Source: Nocardiopsis kunsanensis DSM 44524
GTDB taxonomy: Bacteria > Actinomycetota > Actinomycetes > Streptosporangiales > Streptosporangiaceae
NCBI RefSeq assembly: GCF_000340965.1
Contig: NZ_ANAY01000003.1
Location: 62,001-126,000, forward strand
Length of the DNA stretch: 64,000 bases
Direction of reading: 5' to 3'
Shown here one piece after another: positions 35,284 to 44,123 of this stretch (the stretch's first letter is position 1; each line of letters starts with the position of its first letter). The notes beneath the pieces were generated by a model. The model saw nothing but the letters and a program-made list of their open reading frames with translations. It made no database searches and was not told the origin of the DNA. A program made the position numbers and the translations under genes.

Positions 35284-35440
35284 GGTTCGTCGGGATCGGG
35301 ATTTTAGCCCGGCCGGGTCTGCGCGCAACCCGCTCCGGCGCCACCCCCGCACACGTTTCTTTGCGGGGTTGGTGCCGGGTGTGTGGTGGGTTGGTGTGGG
35401 GGCGCCTCGGGGTGTGCGCTGCGACCCTTTGCGCCGGGCT
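35284..35440 (+). repeat. Left arm of roughly 155-bp inverted repeat
   Basis: Matches the reverse complement of 35925-36085 with scattered substitutions and small gaps. The limits are approximate because they were set by eye. Confidence 0.6.
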
Positions 35441-35846
35441 TTCCCGACCCTCATCGACGAACCCCTCCCACCCCCGGCGCCCCGGCAGCAGAAGGAACGG
35501 TGGGTGCTTCCATCCCCCTGTGGGGCTGCATTGTGACCACCGCTTGCGGCGTGCGGGGGGTGGTTCGCTCATGCGAAAGGCAACGGCCCCCTGCGGGGGC
35601 AACTACCGGCCCTTCGGGTCTGGCCCCGCCTGCTCCCGGTGGCGCATTGAGGCCGGGGCCGTCGGGCGTGTGGGCGGTCTCTGAGGGCCTCGGGTTCCTG
35701 GTCTGTGGTGTGGAGGCCCGGGGGTGGTGGGTGTGCGTGTGGCTGGGCGGGGTTCGGCGCGTGGGTATTGCTGCCGGAACCGGCTTCGGCTGTGGTTCTT
35801 GTTGCCAGGGTCGGATTCGAGGCCCAGGCGGTGCCGGGCCGGGCGG

Positions 35847-35905
35847 TTGATAGTGCCCGTGTGGGCACCGTAGGCGGGTGCTGGTGCCCACACGAGCACT
35901 GTCAA
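35847..35905. repeat. 23-bp hairpin within the non-coding block
   Basis: The arm TTGATAGTGCCCGTGTGGGC plus ACC pairs with its partner ending at 35905 over 23 bp, with only two G-T positions, around a 13-nt loop. It is longer than a normal terminator and lacks an upstream gene on either strand. Confidence 0.6.
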
Positions 35906-35924
35906 CGGTGGTTTTCGGTCTCCG

Positions 35925-36085
35925 GGGCCAGCCCGGGGAAGGGGCGGACCGCACACCCCGAGGCGCCGCGAACAACCCACCACACACCCGCCACCATCAG
36001 CGCAATGAAGCAGGTGTGGCGGGGCGCCGAAGCGGGTTGCGAGGAGCCCCGGCCGGGCTACGCTCGAGGCTCCGACGAACACCAC
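35925..36085 (-). repeat. Right arm of roughly 155-bp inverted repeat
   Basis: Inverted partner of 35284-35440. It ends about 100 bp before the transposase remnant at 36190. Confidence 0.6.
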
Positions 36086-36189
36086 CCACCTGCCACCGGT
36101 CCATGGCCCATGCCCCCACCTGTCACCGATCCACCGGACTCCACCAACTAAAGTTACTTCAGTTCAGTAGACACCTGTGGCCTGGGGTT

Positions 36190-36345
36190 TTACGCGGCCT
36201 GAGACAGCGCCGCAAGCCTCTCTCGAGCAGCTTCAGTGCGGCGACGTTCATACTCGGCCGGGCTGAGCTGACCGTTCGCGGAATGCCGCCGCCAGGGGTT
36301 GTAGAACCCCTCGGTGCAGGAGAACACCTCCCGTTCCACTTCCAT
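36190..36345 (-). pseudogene. IS3-family transposase, C-terminal remnant
   Basis: A 51-codon frame reads MEVEREVFSCTEGFYNPWRR, then HSANGQLSPAEYERR and an alanine/arginine-rich tail to a TAA. FYNPxRRHSxxGxLSPxEYE is the well-known C-terminal end of IS3-type (integrase-core) transposases. The rest of the roughly 300-residue catalytic protein is missing, replaced by the end of the ABC-F gene 18 bp away. This is a dead fragment that marks a past insertion and deletion. Confidence 0.85.
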
Positions 36346-36363
36346 CGTCCGCGCCGGCACCGG

Positions 36364-38016
36364 TCAGGGGCCGGGGACCGCGCGGCCACCGACCAGATGC
36401 AGTTGCCTGCCCTCCCAGTTGCGGCGCAGCCAGCGGTCGTGCGAGGCGACCACGACAGCGCCGGGTGCGGTGCCCAGGGCCTCCTCCAGCTCCTCGGCCA
36501 GTGACAACGACAGATGGTTGGTGGGCTCGTCCAGCAGCAGGACGTCGGGGGCGCGGCCCACGAGCATCGCCAGGGCCAGACGGCGGCGTTGGCCCGTACT
36601 GAGCAGGCCGACCGGCCGGTCCTGGTCGCGCGGGGCGACCAACCCCAGATCGACCAGCCGCGGCGCGTCGGTCCGTCCGGCGTTGAGCGCGTCGTAGAGC
36701 GAGCGCGGAGTGCGTTCGGGGTCGGCGAACCGCACGTCCTGTTCGAGCAGGGCCGCGGTGGTGCCACGGGCCCAGCTCACCTCACCCTCGGCGGGGGTCA
36801 GGCGGCGGGCGAGGGTGTACAGGAGTGTGGATTTTCCTGCCCCGTTCGGGCCGGTGACGAGCAGGCGCCCGTCGGCGGGCACGTCGAGGTGGGCCAGCCG
36901 CAGACGCCCGGGCACCTCGACCCCGCGCAACATCAGGGCCTGGTCCCCGGCCGTGGCAGGCCTGGCGGTCAGCTGTCCGGAGAAGGACAGTTTGCGCGGC
37001 GGTTTGCGCACCTGCTCGCGTTCGAGCTCCGCCAGGCGCCCGCGGGCATCACGCACCCGACGCGAGACCTGCTGCTGCACCCGCTCACCGGAGGCGTCGT
37101 AGTTCATCTTCTCGTTGTCCTTGGGCCTGCGGTTGTGCCCCACCCTGCGCGCGGTGGTGCGTACCGACTCGCGCAGGGCCTTCAACCGGTCCTGCTCGTA
37201 CTCGTGGCGCTGCTGCCAACGTTCGCGTTCGACCTGCTTCTCACGCAGGTAGTAGGTGTAGGCGCCCCCGTAGTGGACGGGCCCGTCCACGGCCGGGTCG
37301 AGGTCGACCAGGCCGGTGCAGACCGCGTCCAGGAAGACCCGGTCGTGGCTGGCCAGCACCACCAGACCGGGCAGGTCGCGCAGGTACCCCTCGAAGAACT
37401 CCAGCGCGCTGTCGTCGAGGTGGTTGGTGGGTTCGTCCAGCAGCAGGGCACGCGGTCGGCGGATGAGCAGCGCTGCCAGGGCCAGGCGGGCGCGTTGGCC
37501 GCCCGACATCCGTGCCACGGTGCGGCCGGCGTCCAGCCCGTCGAGCCCGAGTCCGGCCACGACGAGGCCGGCGCGCCGGTCGGCGTCCCAGACCTCGAGG
37601 CGTTCGGCGTCGGCCAGGAGATCGGCGTACTCGGCCAGGGCCCGGTCGTCCCCGGGTCCGGTGTCCACGGCCTCGGCGCTCAGGGCCAGGCGCCGTTCCA
37701 CCTCGCGGGCGGGCGCGAGCGCGTCGTCGACGACCCCGCCCAGGGTGGCCTCGGCCCCGTAGGGCAGTTCCTGATGCAGGAACCCGGTGTCGTCGGGACG
37801 TTCGATGTTGCCGGCGTCTGGCTCCTCCACGCCGGCGAGCAGGCGCAGGAGTGTGGACTTGCCGGCGCCGTTCTCCCCGACCAGGCCCAGGCGCTGGCCG
37901 GGTGCCACGTCGAGGCCGACCCCGTCCAGGACCACGTGGCCGCCGTAGGAACGGGACAGGTCACGGGCGCGCAGCAACGCGGCGCCGGTGGGAGCGGACA
38001 TGGTGTGCGGATTCAC
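36364..38016 (-). CDS. ABC-F family ATPase (ribosome-protection type)
   Basis: 550 residues from GTG 38016, which has AAGGGTGG upstream; ATG 38001 is an alternative. There are two ABC domains and no membrane segments. Domain 1 has GENGAGKST, MSGGQRARLALA and LLLDEPTNHLD. A roughly 90-residue charged linker (about 225-330) precedes domain 2 with GPNGAGKST, LSTGQRRRLALA and LLLDEPTNHLS, where the usual final aspartate is serine. This is the ABC-F layout; TlrC/OleB-like members protect ribosomes from macrolide, lincosamide or streptogramin drugs. The structured leader with a tripeptide ORF fits antibiotic-induced attenuation. The drug target is unknown. Confidence 0.88.
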   Translation of the reverse strand: MNPHTMSAPTGAALLRARDLSRSYGGHVVLDGVGLDVAPGQRLGLVGENGAGKSTLLRLLAGVEEPDAGNIERPDDTGFLHQELPYGAEATLGGVVDDALAPAREVERRLALSAEAVDTGPGDDRALAEYADLLADAERLEVWDADRRAGLVVAGLGLDGLDAGRTVARMSGGQRARLALAALLIRRPRALLLDEPTNHLDDSALEFFEGYLRDLPGLVVLASHDRVFLDAVCTGLVDLDPAVDGPVHYGGAYTYYLREKQVERERWQQRHEYEQDRLKALRESVRTTARRVGHNRRPKDNEKMNYDASGERVQQQVSRRVRDARGRLAELEREQVRKPPRKLSFSGQLTARPATAGDQALMLRGVEVPGRLRLAHLDVPADGRLLVTGPNGAGKSTLLYTLARRLTPAEGEVSWARGTTAALLEQDVRFADPERTPRSLYDALNAGRTDAPRLVDLGLVAPRDQDRPVGLLSTGQRRRLALAMLVGRAPDVLLLDEPTNHLSLSLAEELEEALGTAPGAVVVASHDRWLRRNWEGRQLHLVGGRAVPGP

Positions 38017-38103
38017 GGTGTGGGACCACCCTTCGTCATGGGGGTGGGCCTCGATGCGCGCAGGGGACCGCCGGCGGCGGTCCGCTGGGGCGAGGGTGTC
38101 GCC

Positions 38104-38208
38104 GACATCGAGACCGCACCACGGGCCGGGGCTGTGGCTCGCCGAGCGGGGTCGGCTCCAGCCCTCTCCGGGCGAGCCCCGCACACTCGGGCGATCGGTC
38201 TCGATGTC
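38104..38208 (-). promoter_or_regulatory. Candidate attenuator in ABC-F leader
   Basis: In the minus-strand leader GACATCGAGACCG (38196-38208) is perfectly complementary over 13 bp to CGGTCTCGATGTC (38104-38116). The 79-nt interval contains its own GGCTCGCC / GGCGAGCC pair. Further down, about 38066-38084, GGACCGCC pairs with GGCGGTCC just before the ABC-F start region. The first arm begins inside the stop codon of the tripeptide ORF, so a ribosome stalled there would block this pairing. Confidence 0.5.
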
Positions 38209-38218
38209 AGTTGCGCAT
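38207..38218 (-). CDS. Candidate leader peptide MRN (uORF)
   Basis: ATG-CGC-AAC-TGA encodes Met-Arg-Asn. It lies 9 nt after a TATTCT -10 box, so it would be at or within 3 nt of the 5' end of the mRNA and read as a leaderless or nearly leaderless uORF. Its stop codon overlaps the first arm of the leader inverted repeat. Three codons alone prove nothing; position relative to promoter and stem is the evidence. Confidence 0.4.
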   Translation of the reverse strand: MRN

Positions 38219-38227
38219 TGCTCGTGC

Positions 38228-38256
38228 AGAATAGCGGCACCGGACGGGCTGCGCAA
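38228..38256 (-). promoter_or_regulatory. Promoter of ABC-F gene
   Basis: On the minus strand TTGCGC (38256-38251), a 17-nt spacer and TATTCT (38233-38228). This puts the transcript start near 38221 and gives a leader of about 205 nt before the ABC-F GTG. Confidence 0.5.
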
Positions 38257-38336
38257 AGGTTTTTTCCACGCGCCCGCCCGAGCCGTCCCAGGGCCGGGCC
38301 CGACCACCTGGGCGGGGCGGGGCCCGGCGACACCGC

Positions 38337-40040
38337 TCAGTCGCGGTGGCGGAAGCTCCGGTACTGCTCGACCAGGGAGGCCGTGGAGGCGTCCAGTCCG
38401 GGCACGTCCTCCCCGTCGGTGAGGGCGGGTTCGACGCGCTTGGCCAGGGCCTTGCCGAGCTGGACCCCCCACTGGTCGAAGGAGTTGACGTTCCACACCG
38501 CGCCCTGCACGAACACCTTGTGCTCGTAGAGGGCGACGAGCTGGCCCAGAACCGCGGGGGTGAGCTGCCCGGCCAGGATCGTGGTGGTGGGTCGGTTGCC
38601 CGGGAAGGTGCGGTGCGGCACCAGGTGGGCGGGCACGTCTTCGGCGGCGGCCTCCTCGGCGGTGCGTCCGAAGGCCAGGGCCTGGCCCTGTGCGAAGAGG
38701 TTGGCCATGAGCAGGTCGTGCTGGCCGCGCAGGTGGTCGGGCAGGTCGGGGCCGGGTCGGGCGAACCCGATGAGGTCGGCGGGCACGAGGCGGGTGCCCT
38801 GGTGCAGGAGCTGGAAGTAGGCGTGCTGGCCGTTGGTGCCGGGGGTCCCCCAGACCACGGGGCCGGTGTTCCACGCGACCGGGCGCCCGTCGCGCTGGAC
38901 GGACTTTCCGTTGGACTCCATGTCGAGCTGCTGCAGGTAGGCCGGGAAACTCGCCAGGTGGTGGCTGTAGGGCAGCACGGCGTGCGTGTGGGCCTCGTGG
39001 AAGCCGCCGTACCAGATGCCCAGCATCCCGAGCAGGAGCGGCAGGTTGGCCTCGGCGGGCGCGGTCGCGAAGTGCTCGTCCATGAGGTGGAAGCCCCGGA
39101 GCATCTCACGGAACTGTTCGGTCCCCACGGCGATCATGAGTGGCAGCCCCACGGCCGAGTCGTAGGAGTAGCGGCCACCGACCCAGTCCCAGAACTCGAA
39201 CATGTGGGTGGTGTCGATGCCGAACCGGGCGACCTCGTCGGCGTTGGTGGAGACTGCGACGAAGTGGCGGGCCACGGCCTCGTCGTCGCCCTCGCGGCCC
39301 AGCGCGTCCAGGAGCCAGCGCTTGGCCTCGGCGGCGTTGGTGATGGTCTCCTGTGTGGTGAAGGTCTTGGAAGCGACCACGAACAGGGTCGTGGCGGGGT
39401 CGGCGTCGATGAGGGCCTCGTGCAGGTCGGAGCCGTCGACGTTGGAGACGAAACGGAACTCCAGGCCCCGGTCGCTGTAGGGACGCAGCGCCTCGTATGC
39501 CATGGCCGGGCCCAGGTCGGAGCCGCCGATGCCGATGTTGACCACGCGGGTGACGGGGCGCCCGGTCCGGCCCAGCCAGGTGCGGGCGCGGACCTTCTCG
39601 GCGAAGCCGGCCATGTGGTCCAGGACCCGGTGGACCTGGGGGACCACGTCCTGGCCGTCGGTGCGGACCACGGACTCGCGGGGAGCGCGCAGGGCGGTGT
39701 GCAGGACCGCACGGTCCTCGGTGACGTTGATGTGTTCGCCGCTGAGCATGGCGTCGCGCAGGTCGGCCACGCGGGTGGCGCGGGCGAGGTCGATCAGCAG
39801 GCGCCAGGTCCGGTCCGTCACGAGGTTCTTCGACAGGTCCACGTGCAGGTCGCCCACGCGCAGGCTGTTGCGGTCCACGCGTTCGGGGTCGGCGTCGAAC
39901 AGTTCGCGCAGGTGGGTGGAGCCCAGCTGGGCGCGGTGCTCCTCCAGGGCCTTCCACTCGTACCTGCGGTCCAGTGCGATGGCCGCCTCGGCCCGGTCCC
40001 CGGTCGCTTCGGCGCGGGGCAGAGGTGTGCTGGCAGACAT
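38337..40040 (-). CDS. pgi: Glucose-6-phosphate isomerase
   Basis: 567 residues, the usual length of the long (E. coli-type) PGI. Signatures include [72 protein letters not shown] and [16 protein letters not shown], covering the phosphate-binding and catalytic segments. It interconverts glucose-6-phosphate and fructose-6-phosphate in the cytoplasm. The ATG at 40040 is preceded by AGGAG. The gene stands alone; the ABC-F promoter lies just past its stop. Confidence 0.97.
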   Translation of the reverse strand: MSASTPLPRAEATGDRAEAAIALDRRYEWKALEEHRAQLGSTHLRELFDADPERVDRNSLRVGDLHVDLSKNLVTDRTWRLLIDLARATRVADLRDAMLSGEHINVTEDRAVLHTALRAPRESVVRTDGQDVVPQVHRVLDHMAGFAEKVRARTWLGRTGRPVTRVVNIGIGGSDLGPAMAYEALRPYSDRGLEFRFVSNVDGSDLHEALIDADPATTLFVVASKTFTTQETITNAAEAKRWLLDALGREGDDEAVARHFVAVSTNADEVARFGIDTTHMFEFWDWVGGRYSYDSAVGLPLMIAVGTEQFREMLRGFHLMDEHFATAPAEANLPLLLGMLGIWYGGFHEAHTHAVLPYSHHLASFPAYLQQLDMESNGKSVQRDGRPVAWNTGPVVWGTPGTNGQHAYFQLLHQGTRLVPADLIGFARPGPDLPDHLRGQHDLLMANLFAQGQALAFGRTAEEAAAEDVPAHLVPHRTFPGNRPTTTILAGQLTPAVLGQLVALYEHKVFVQGAVWNVNSFDQWGVQLGKALAKRVEPALTDGEDVPGLDASTASLVEQYRSFRHRD

Positions 40041-40074
40041 CCGATGCTCCTGTCCGTACGGTCTGAACTCTCCT

Positions 40075-40890
40075 CTAGCCTTGCACAGAAGCGCGTTCCC
40101 GTCGCAGGGTCTCGACCTCGGTACGCAGCGAACGCAGTTCTTCCAGGACGAGGTCCTGGGTGGTCCGGTCCTGGGGGCCGCTGGGGCCGCCCAGGACGCG
40201 GGTGCGGTCGGAGCCGGGCTCGTGGAGGGCTTCCACGGCCACCGCGATGAACAGGTTCAGGGCGATGAGCGTGGACACCAGCACGAAGACGGCGAAGAAG
40301 ACCCACGCGTAGGGCTGGTGGGCCATGACGTCGTCGGCGATGCCGGACCAACCGTCGGCGGTGAAGATCTGGAAGAGCGTGAACAGGGACGCTCCCAGGT
40401 CACCGAAGTGTTTCGGGCTCTCGGCGCCGAAGAGTTCGGTGGCGATGACCGCCGACACGTACAGCAGCAGCACGACCAGGACCATGATGGAGGCCATACC
40501 GGGCAGCGCGCGGAAGAGGCCGGCCACGACGTGGCGCAGCGCGGGGACGACCGTCACCAGGCGCAGCACGCGCAGGACCCTGAGCACACGCAGGACGGAG
40601 AAGGGCCCGCTGGTCGGTACGAGTGCGATACCGACGACCACGAGGTCGAACCAGCTCCAGGGATCCCTGAAGAAGCTGCTGCGGTAGGCGAAGAGCCGGA
40701 GCGCCAGCTCGACGACGAACACGGCCAGGATCACCCGGTCGATGCGCATGAGGAGGTCACCGTGGGCCGCCATGACGGCCGACGAGGTCTCGCACCCGAG
40801 GATGAGGGCGTTGACCAGGATCAGCGAGATGATGAGGGCCTGGAACCAGGAGGCCTCGACGGTCCGGTGGACGCCTTCGCGTACGGTCAC
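40075..40890 (-). CDS. Voltage-gated cation channel (NaVBac/ion_trans type)
   Basis: 271 residues from GTG 40890 with CCAGGAG upstream. Six membrane segments are visible. S4 carries spaced arginines ([20 protein letters not shown]), S5 and S6 frame a pore loop [12 protein letters not shown], and a C-terminal coiled coil ([20 protein letters not shown]) should tetramerise it. This is the single-domain bacterial sodium/calcium channel plan. The filter reads TADGWSG, where characterised sodium channels have an ESW core and engineered calcium forms an acidic DDW core, so the selectivity is uncertain. Confidence 0.9.
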   Translation of the reverse strand: MTVREGVHRTVEASWFQALIISLILVNALILGCETSSAVMAAHGDLLMRIDRVILAVFVVELALRLFAYRSSFFRDPWSWFDLVVVGIALVPTSGPFSVLRVLRVLRVLRLVTVVPALRHVVAGLFRALPGMASIMVLVVLLLYVSAVIATELFGAESPKHFGDLGASLFTLFQIFTADGWSGIADDVMAHQPYAWVFFAVFVLVSTLIALNLFIAVAVEALHEPGSDRTRVLGGPSGPQDRTTQDLVLEELRSLRTEVETLRRERASVQG

Positions 40891-41021
40891 TACTCCTGGG
40901 GCTCCGTTCGGGGTCGGTTCGAGGGCGGTCGAATCTTACCGTCGGTCACCGACATCGACGACGTGGCAGTGGATTCGGACGCCGGAACCCCCGGTGCCGG
41001 GTTCGGGTGAGGGCCCCGGTG

Positions 41022-41723
41022 TCAGTCGGCCGAGGCCCCGAGTTCGGCACGCAACCAGTGCTCCACCCGCATCACGTGGGTCGTGGCGGCAGCGCGGGCG
41101 GCGTCGGGGTCGCGGGTCAGGAGCGCCTCGTGGATGCGGTGGTGGTCCTCGCGGAGTTTGGCGGTGAGCCCGGCCTCGCGGTGTCCGTGCCAGACGCGGG
41201 CGTGGAAGCTCGCGGAGCTGAGGCCGTCGCTGACCGCGGCGAGGGTGGCGTTGCCGGTGGCGGTGACGATCGCCTGGTGGAAGCCGAGGTCGGCGGAGAC
41301 GGTGCAGTCCCCGCCGTCGATGTCTTCCAGCAGGGTGCCGATGTGGGCGATCTGGGCGTCGTCGGCGCGTGCGGCGGCCAGGGCGGTGGCGGCGGGTTCG
41401 AGCATGCGGCGCACCTGGAGGACCTCCAGGAGGGTGGAGCCCTGGGAGACCTCGGCCAGCACGGAGAAGGTCTCCAGCAGGTCGGCGGGGCGCAGGGCGG
41501 TGACGTAGACGCCGGCGCCGTGGCGTGATTCCAGGACACCCAGGGTGATGAGGGCGCGGATGGCCTCGCGCATGGAGCTGCGGGAGACCCCGAGGTCGGC
41601 CGCCAGGTCGCGTTCGGTGGGAAGGCGGTCACCCGGGCCGAAACTGCCGTCGGCGATCCGGCGTTTGATCTCCTCGACGGCCCTCTGGGTCACGGGGGTG
41701 CGCCGGGCGTCGAGGTCGGTCAC
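41022..41723 (-). CDS. GntR/FadR-family repressor, LldR/LutR-like
   Basis: 233 residues from GTG 41723. The winged helix-turn-helix occupies residues 8-75 (AVEEIKRRIADGSFGPGDRL, LPTERDLAADLGVSRSSMRE, AIRALITLGVLESRHGAGVY), followed by an all-helical FCD effector domain with the metal/ligand histidines DLGFHQAI and HHRIHEALL. It is divergent from lutABC and by analogy with LldR/LutR should release the operator when lactate is present. A perfect palindrome GTGGTCGGACCAC lies between the genes. Confidence 0.9.
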   Translation of the reverse strand: MTDLDARRTPVTQRAVEEIKRRIADGSFGPGDRLPTERDLAADLGVSRSSMREAIRALITLGVLESRHGAGVYVTALRPADLLETFSVLAEVSQGSTLLEVLQVRRMLEPAATALAAARADDAQIAHIGTLLEDIDGGDCTVSADLGFHQAIVTATGNATLAAVSDGLSSASFHARVWHGHREAGLTAKLREDHHRIHEALLTRDPDAARAAATTHVMRVEHWLRAELGASAD

Positions 41724-41900
41724 GGAGGTCTCCAGGTGTCGTGGGCCGGTTGGACGCGCCGGGGGATGGGAACCATCGTGGCAGTTTCTCCCCGCCCACA
41801 CTAAGAGATCGTACCAATCCCCCTTCCGAGATTCGGAGAACACCCAGAACCTGCTTGGTCATGGACACGTTCCTTGTTCCGCTCTTGACCTCGTGCCAGA

Positions 41901-41913
41901 GTGGTCGGACCAC
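41901..41913 (+). promoter_or_regulatory. Palindromic operator upstream of lutA
   Basis: GTGGTC-G-GACCAC is a perfect 6-1-6 palindrome of the TGGTCNGACCA type bound by FadR-subfamily GntR repressors. It starts 10 bp after a TTGACC -35-like element (41885-41890) and lies 24 bp before the lutA ATG, so a bound repressor would block transcription. Confidence 0.65.
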
Positions 41914-41937
41914 TGACGGGTGGATTGGAGAAGGAAC

Positions 41938-42705
41938 ATGCGGATCGCGCTGTTCATCACCTGTGTCAACGACACGTTGTTCCCCGACACGGGGCGGGCC
42001 GTGGTCGAACTGCTGGAGCGGCTGGGGCACGAGGTGGTCTTCCCCCAAGGGCAGACCTGCTGCGGACAGATGCACTACAACACCGGCTACCGGCGCCCGG
42101 CCACGAAGCTCGCGGTGCGTTTCGTGCAGACCTTCGACGGGGCCGACGCGGTGGTGGTCCCCTCGGCCTCGTGCGCGGCCATGATCCGCGAGCACTACCC
42201 CCGGCTGGGCCGGAGCGGCAGCCGCCTGTCCCGCAAGGTCGCCGCCCTGGCCCCGCGCGTGTACGACCTGACCGAGCTGCTCGTGGACGTGCTCGGGGTG
42301 ACCGACGTGGACGCCTACTACCCGCACCGGGTCGCCTACCACCCCACCTGCCACGGGCTGCGGATGCTCGGCCTGGGCGACCGCCCCTACCGCCTGCTGC
42401 GCGCTGTGCGCGGCCTCGACCTGGTGGAGGTCGGCCGACCCGAGGAGTGCTGCGGGTTCGGCGGCACCTTCGCGCTCAAGAACAGTGACGTCTCCACCGC
42501 CATGGGCGCCGACAAGGCCCGCCAGGCCGTCGACACCGGGGCGGAGGTGCTGTGCATGGTCGACAACTCCTGCCTGATGCACGTGGGCGGGATCCTGCAG
42601 CGCCAGCGCTCGGGCGTGCGGGTCGCCCACATCGCCGAGATCCTCGCCCGCACCGAGACGAGCGAAGCCGCCGTCTCCCCCACCACGGAAGAGGCAGACC
42701 GTTGA
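41938..42705 (+). CDS. lutA: Lactate utilization protein A, Fe-S oxidoreductase
   Basis: 255 residues from ATG 41938 behind GGAGAAGGA. Two CCG domains carry the cysteine motifs: QTCCGQMHYNTGYRRPA near residue 40 and ECCGFGGTFALKNSDVSTAM near residue 170, typical of LutA/YkgE and heterodisulfide-reductase-like subunits. With LutB and LutC it oxidises L-lactate to pyruvate. It overlaps lutB (stop TGA at 42703-42705 within the TTG start), so the operon is tightly coupled. Confidence 0.94.
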   Translation: MRIALFITCVNDTLFPDTGRAVVELLERLGHEVVFPQGQTCCGQMHYNTGYRRPATKLAVRFVQTFDGADAVVVPSASCAAMIREHYPRLGRSGSRLSRKVAALAPRVYDLTELLVDVLGVTDVDAYYPHRVAYHPTCHGLRMLGLGDRPYRLLRAVRGLDLVEVGRPEECCGFGGTFALKNSDVSTAMGADKARQAVDTGAEVLCMVDNSCLMHVGGILQRQRSGVRVAHIAEILARTETSEAAVSPTTEEADR

Positions 42706-44123
42706 GTGCCACGTTCCTGGGTATGCCGCCCTTCCCCGAGGCCGCCCGGGCGGCCGTCGAGGACTCCCAGCTGCGCCACAACCTGCACAAGGCCACCCAC
42801 ACCATCCGCGACAAACGCGGCCAGGCCGTCGGCGAGCTCGACGACTGGGCCGAACTGCGTTCCGAGGGGGCCGCGATCAAGGAACACACCCTGCGCCACC
42901 TGGACCGCTACCTGGAACAGGTGGAGGAGTCGGTGCAGCGGGCCGGCGGGACGGTGCACTGGGCCTCCGACGCCGCGGAGGCCAACGCGATCGTCACCCG
43001 CCTGGTGCACGGGACCGGGCAGAGCGACGTGGTCAAGGTCAAGTCGATGGCCACGCAGGAGATCGAACTCAACCGGGCGCTGGAACAGGCCGGCATCACC
43101 GCCTACGAGACCGACCTGGCCGAACTCATCGTGCAGTTGGGCCAGGACCTGCCCTCGCACATCCTGGTGCCCGCCATCCACCTGGGGCGGGCCCGGATCC
43201 GGGAGATCTTCCTGGAGCACATGGCCCGGTGGGGCGTGCCGGCTCCCCAGGGACTGACCGACGACCCGCGTGCGCTGGCCGAAGCCGCCCGTGTCCACCT
43301 GCGCGAGCGGTTCCTCAACACCCGTACCGCGATCTCGGGGGCCAATTTCGTGGTCGCCGACTCCGGGACGACGGTGGTCCTGGAGTCGGAGGGCAACGGG
43401 CGCATGTGCCTGACCCTGCCCGAGACCCTCATCTCCGTGGTCGGCATCGAGAAGATCGTGCCGACCTTCGACGACCTGGAGGTGTTCATGCAGCTGCTGC
43501 CGCGCTCCTCCACCGGCGAACGCATGAACCCCTACACGTCGATGTGGAGCGGGGTGGCCCCGGGCGACGGGCCACAGGAGTTCCACCTGGTCCTGCTGGA
43601 CAACGGACGCACCGACGTGCTCGCCGACACCGTGGGGCGCCAGGCACTGCGGTGCATCCGCTGCTCGGCCTGCCTGAACGCCTGCCCGGTCTACGAGCGC
43701 ACGGGCGGGCACGCCTACGGGTCGGTCTATCCCGGCCCGATCGGGGCGATCCTCACCCCTCAGCTGCAGGGGATGTCCTCGGAGACGGACCGGTCGCTGC
43801 CCTACGCCTCCTCCCTGTGCGGGGCCTGTTACGAGGTGTGCCCGGTGGCCATCGACATCCCCGAGGTCCTGGTGCACCTGCGCGAACAGGCCGTGGAAGG
43901 GCCCGGGCGCACGGGCGAGAAGGCGATGATGGCCGGTGCGGAGGCGGCGCTGTCCTCGCCCGCCGCGTTGGAGGCCGCGCAGCGGGCCGCCTCCGCGGTG
44001 CGCGGCGCCGTGCCCCGGCACCTGCCCGGGGCGGCCTCGGCCTGGACCGACACCCGTTCGGTGCCCGAGATCCCGGAGGAGTCCTTCCGCCGGTGGTGGA
44101 AGAAACGAGGAGAGGAGCGCTGA
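42702..44123 (+). CDS. lutB: Lactate utilization protein B, iron-sulfur protein
   Basis: 473 residues if translation begins at TTG 42702, which overlaps the lutA stop; ATG 42723 is an alternative. The LUD domain covers the first 300 residues (GISGAN-type segment TAISGANFVVADSGTTVVLE). Two [4Fe-4S] ferredoxin motifs follow: CIRCSACLNACPVY and CGACYEVCPVAIDIP. It is the electron-transfer subunit of the lactate oxidation complex. The stop shares one base with the lutC ATG. Confidence 0.94.
   Translation: MSATFLGMPPFPEAARAAVEDSQLRHNLHKATHTIRDKRGQAVGELDDWAELRSEGAAIKEHTLRHLDRYLEQVEESVQRAGGTVHWASDAAEANAIVTRLVHGTGQSDVVKVKSMATQEIELNRALEQAGITAYETDLAELIVQLGQDLPSHILVPAIHLGRARIREIFLEHMARWGVPAPQGLTDDPRALAEAARVHLRERFLNTRTAISGANFVVADSGTTVVLESEGNGRMCLTLPETLISVVGIEKIVPTFDDLEVFMQLLPRSSTGERMNPYTSMWSGVAPGDGPQEFHLVLLDNGRTDVLADTVGRQALRCIRCSACLNACPVYERTGGHAYGSVYPGPIGAILTPQLQGMSSETDRSLPYASSLCGACYEVCPVAIDIPEVLVHLREQAVEGPGRTGEKAMMAGAEAALSSPAALEAAQRAASAVRGAVPRHLPGAASAWTDTRSVPEIPEESFRRWWKKRGEER

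Larger units (their letters stand above)
35235..36189. other. Non-coding block with large imperfect inverted repeat
   Basis: About 955 bases with no credible gene. The left part (about 35284-35440) and the reverse complement of the right part (about 36085-35925) align over roughly 155 bp by eye at about three-quarters identity. They share runs such as AGCCCGGCCGGG, CGCAACCCGCT, GGGTGTGTGGTGGGTTG and GCGCCTCGGGGTGTGCG. The middle holds a long hairpin at 35847-35905 and short GC palindromes. The block borders an IS3-type remnant and may be a decayed non-autonomous element. Confidence 0.6.

Noticed and set aside
35500-35800. CRISPR or tandem repeat array in the non-coding block
   Set aside because: Short GC palindromes occur, but there are no regularly spaced direct repeats or spacers.
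36364-38016. ABC transporter ATPase for drug export
   Set aside because: Two ABC domains with a charged linker and no membrane domain or neighbouring permease is the ABC-F layout, so a translation or ribosome-protection factor is more likely than an exporter.
38346-40250. Plus-strand frame of 634 codons opposite pgi
   Set aside because: Antisense shadow (valine/glycine/histidine-rich); the minus strand encodes a complete glucose-6-phosphate isomerase.
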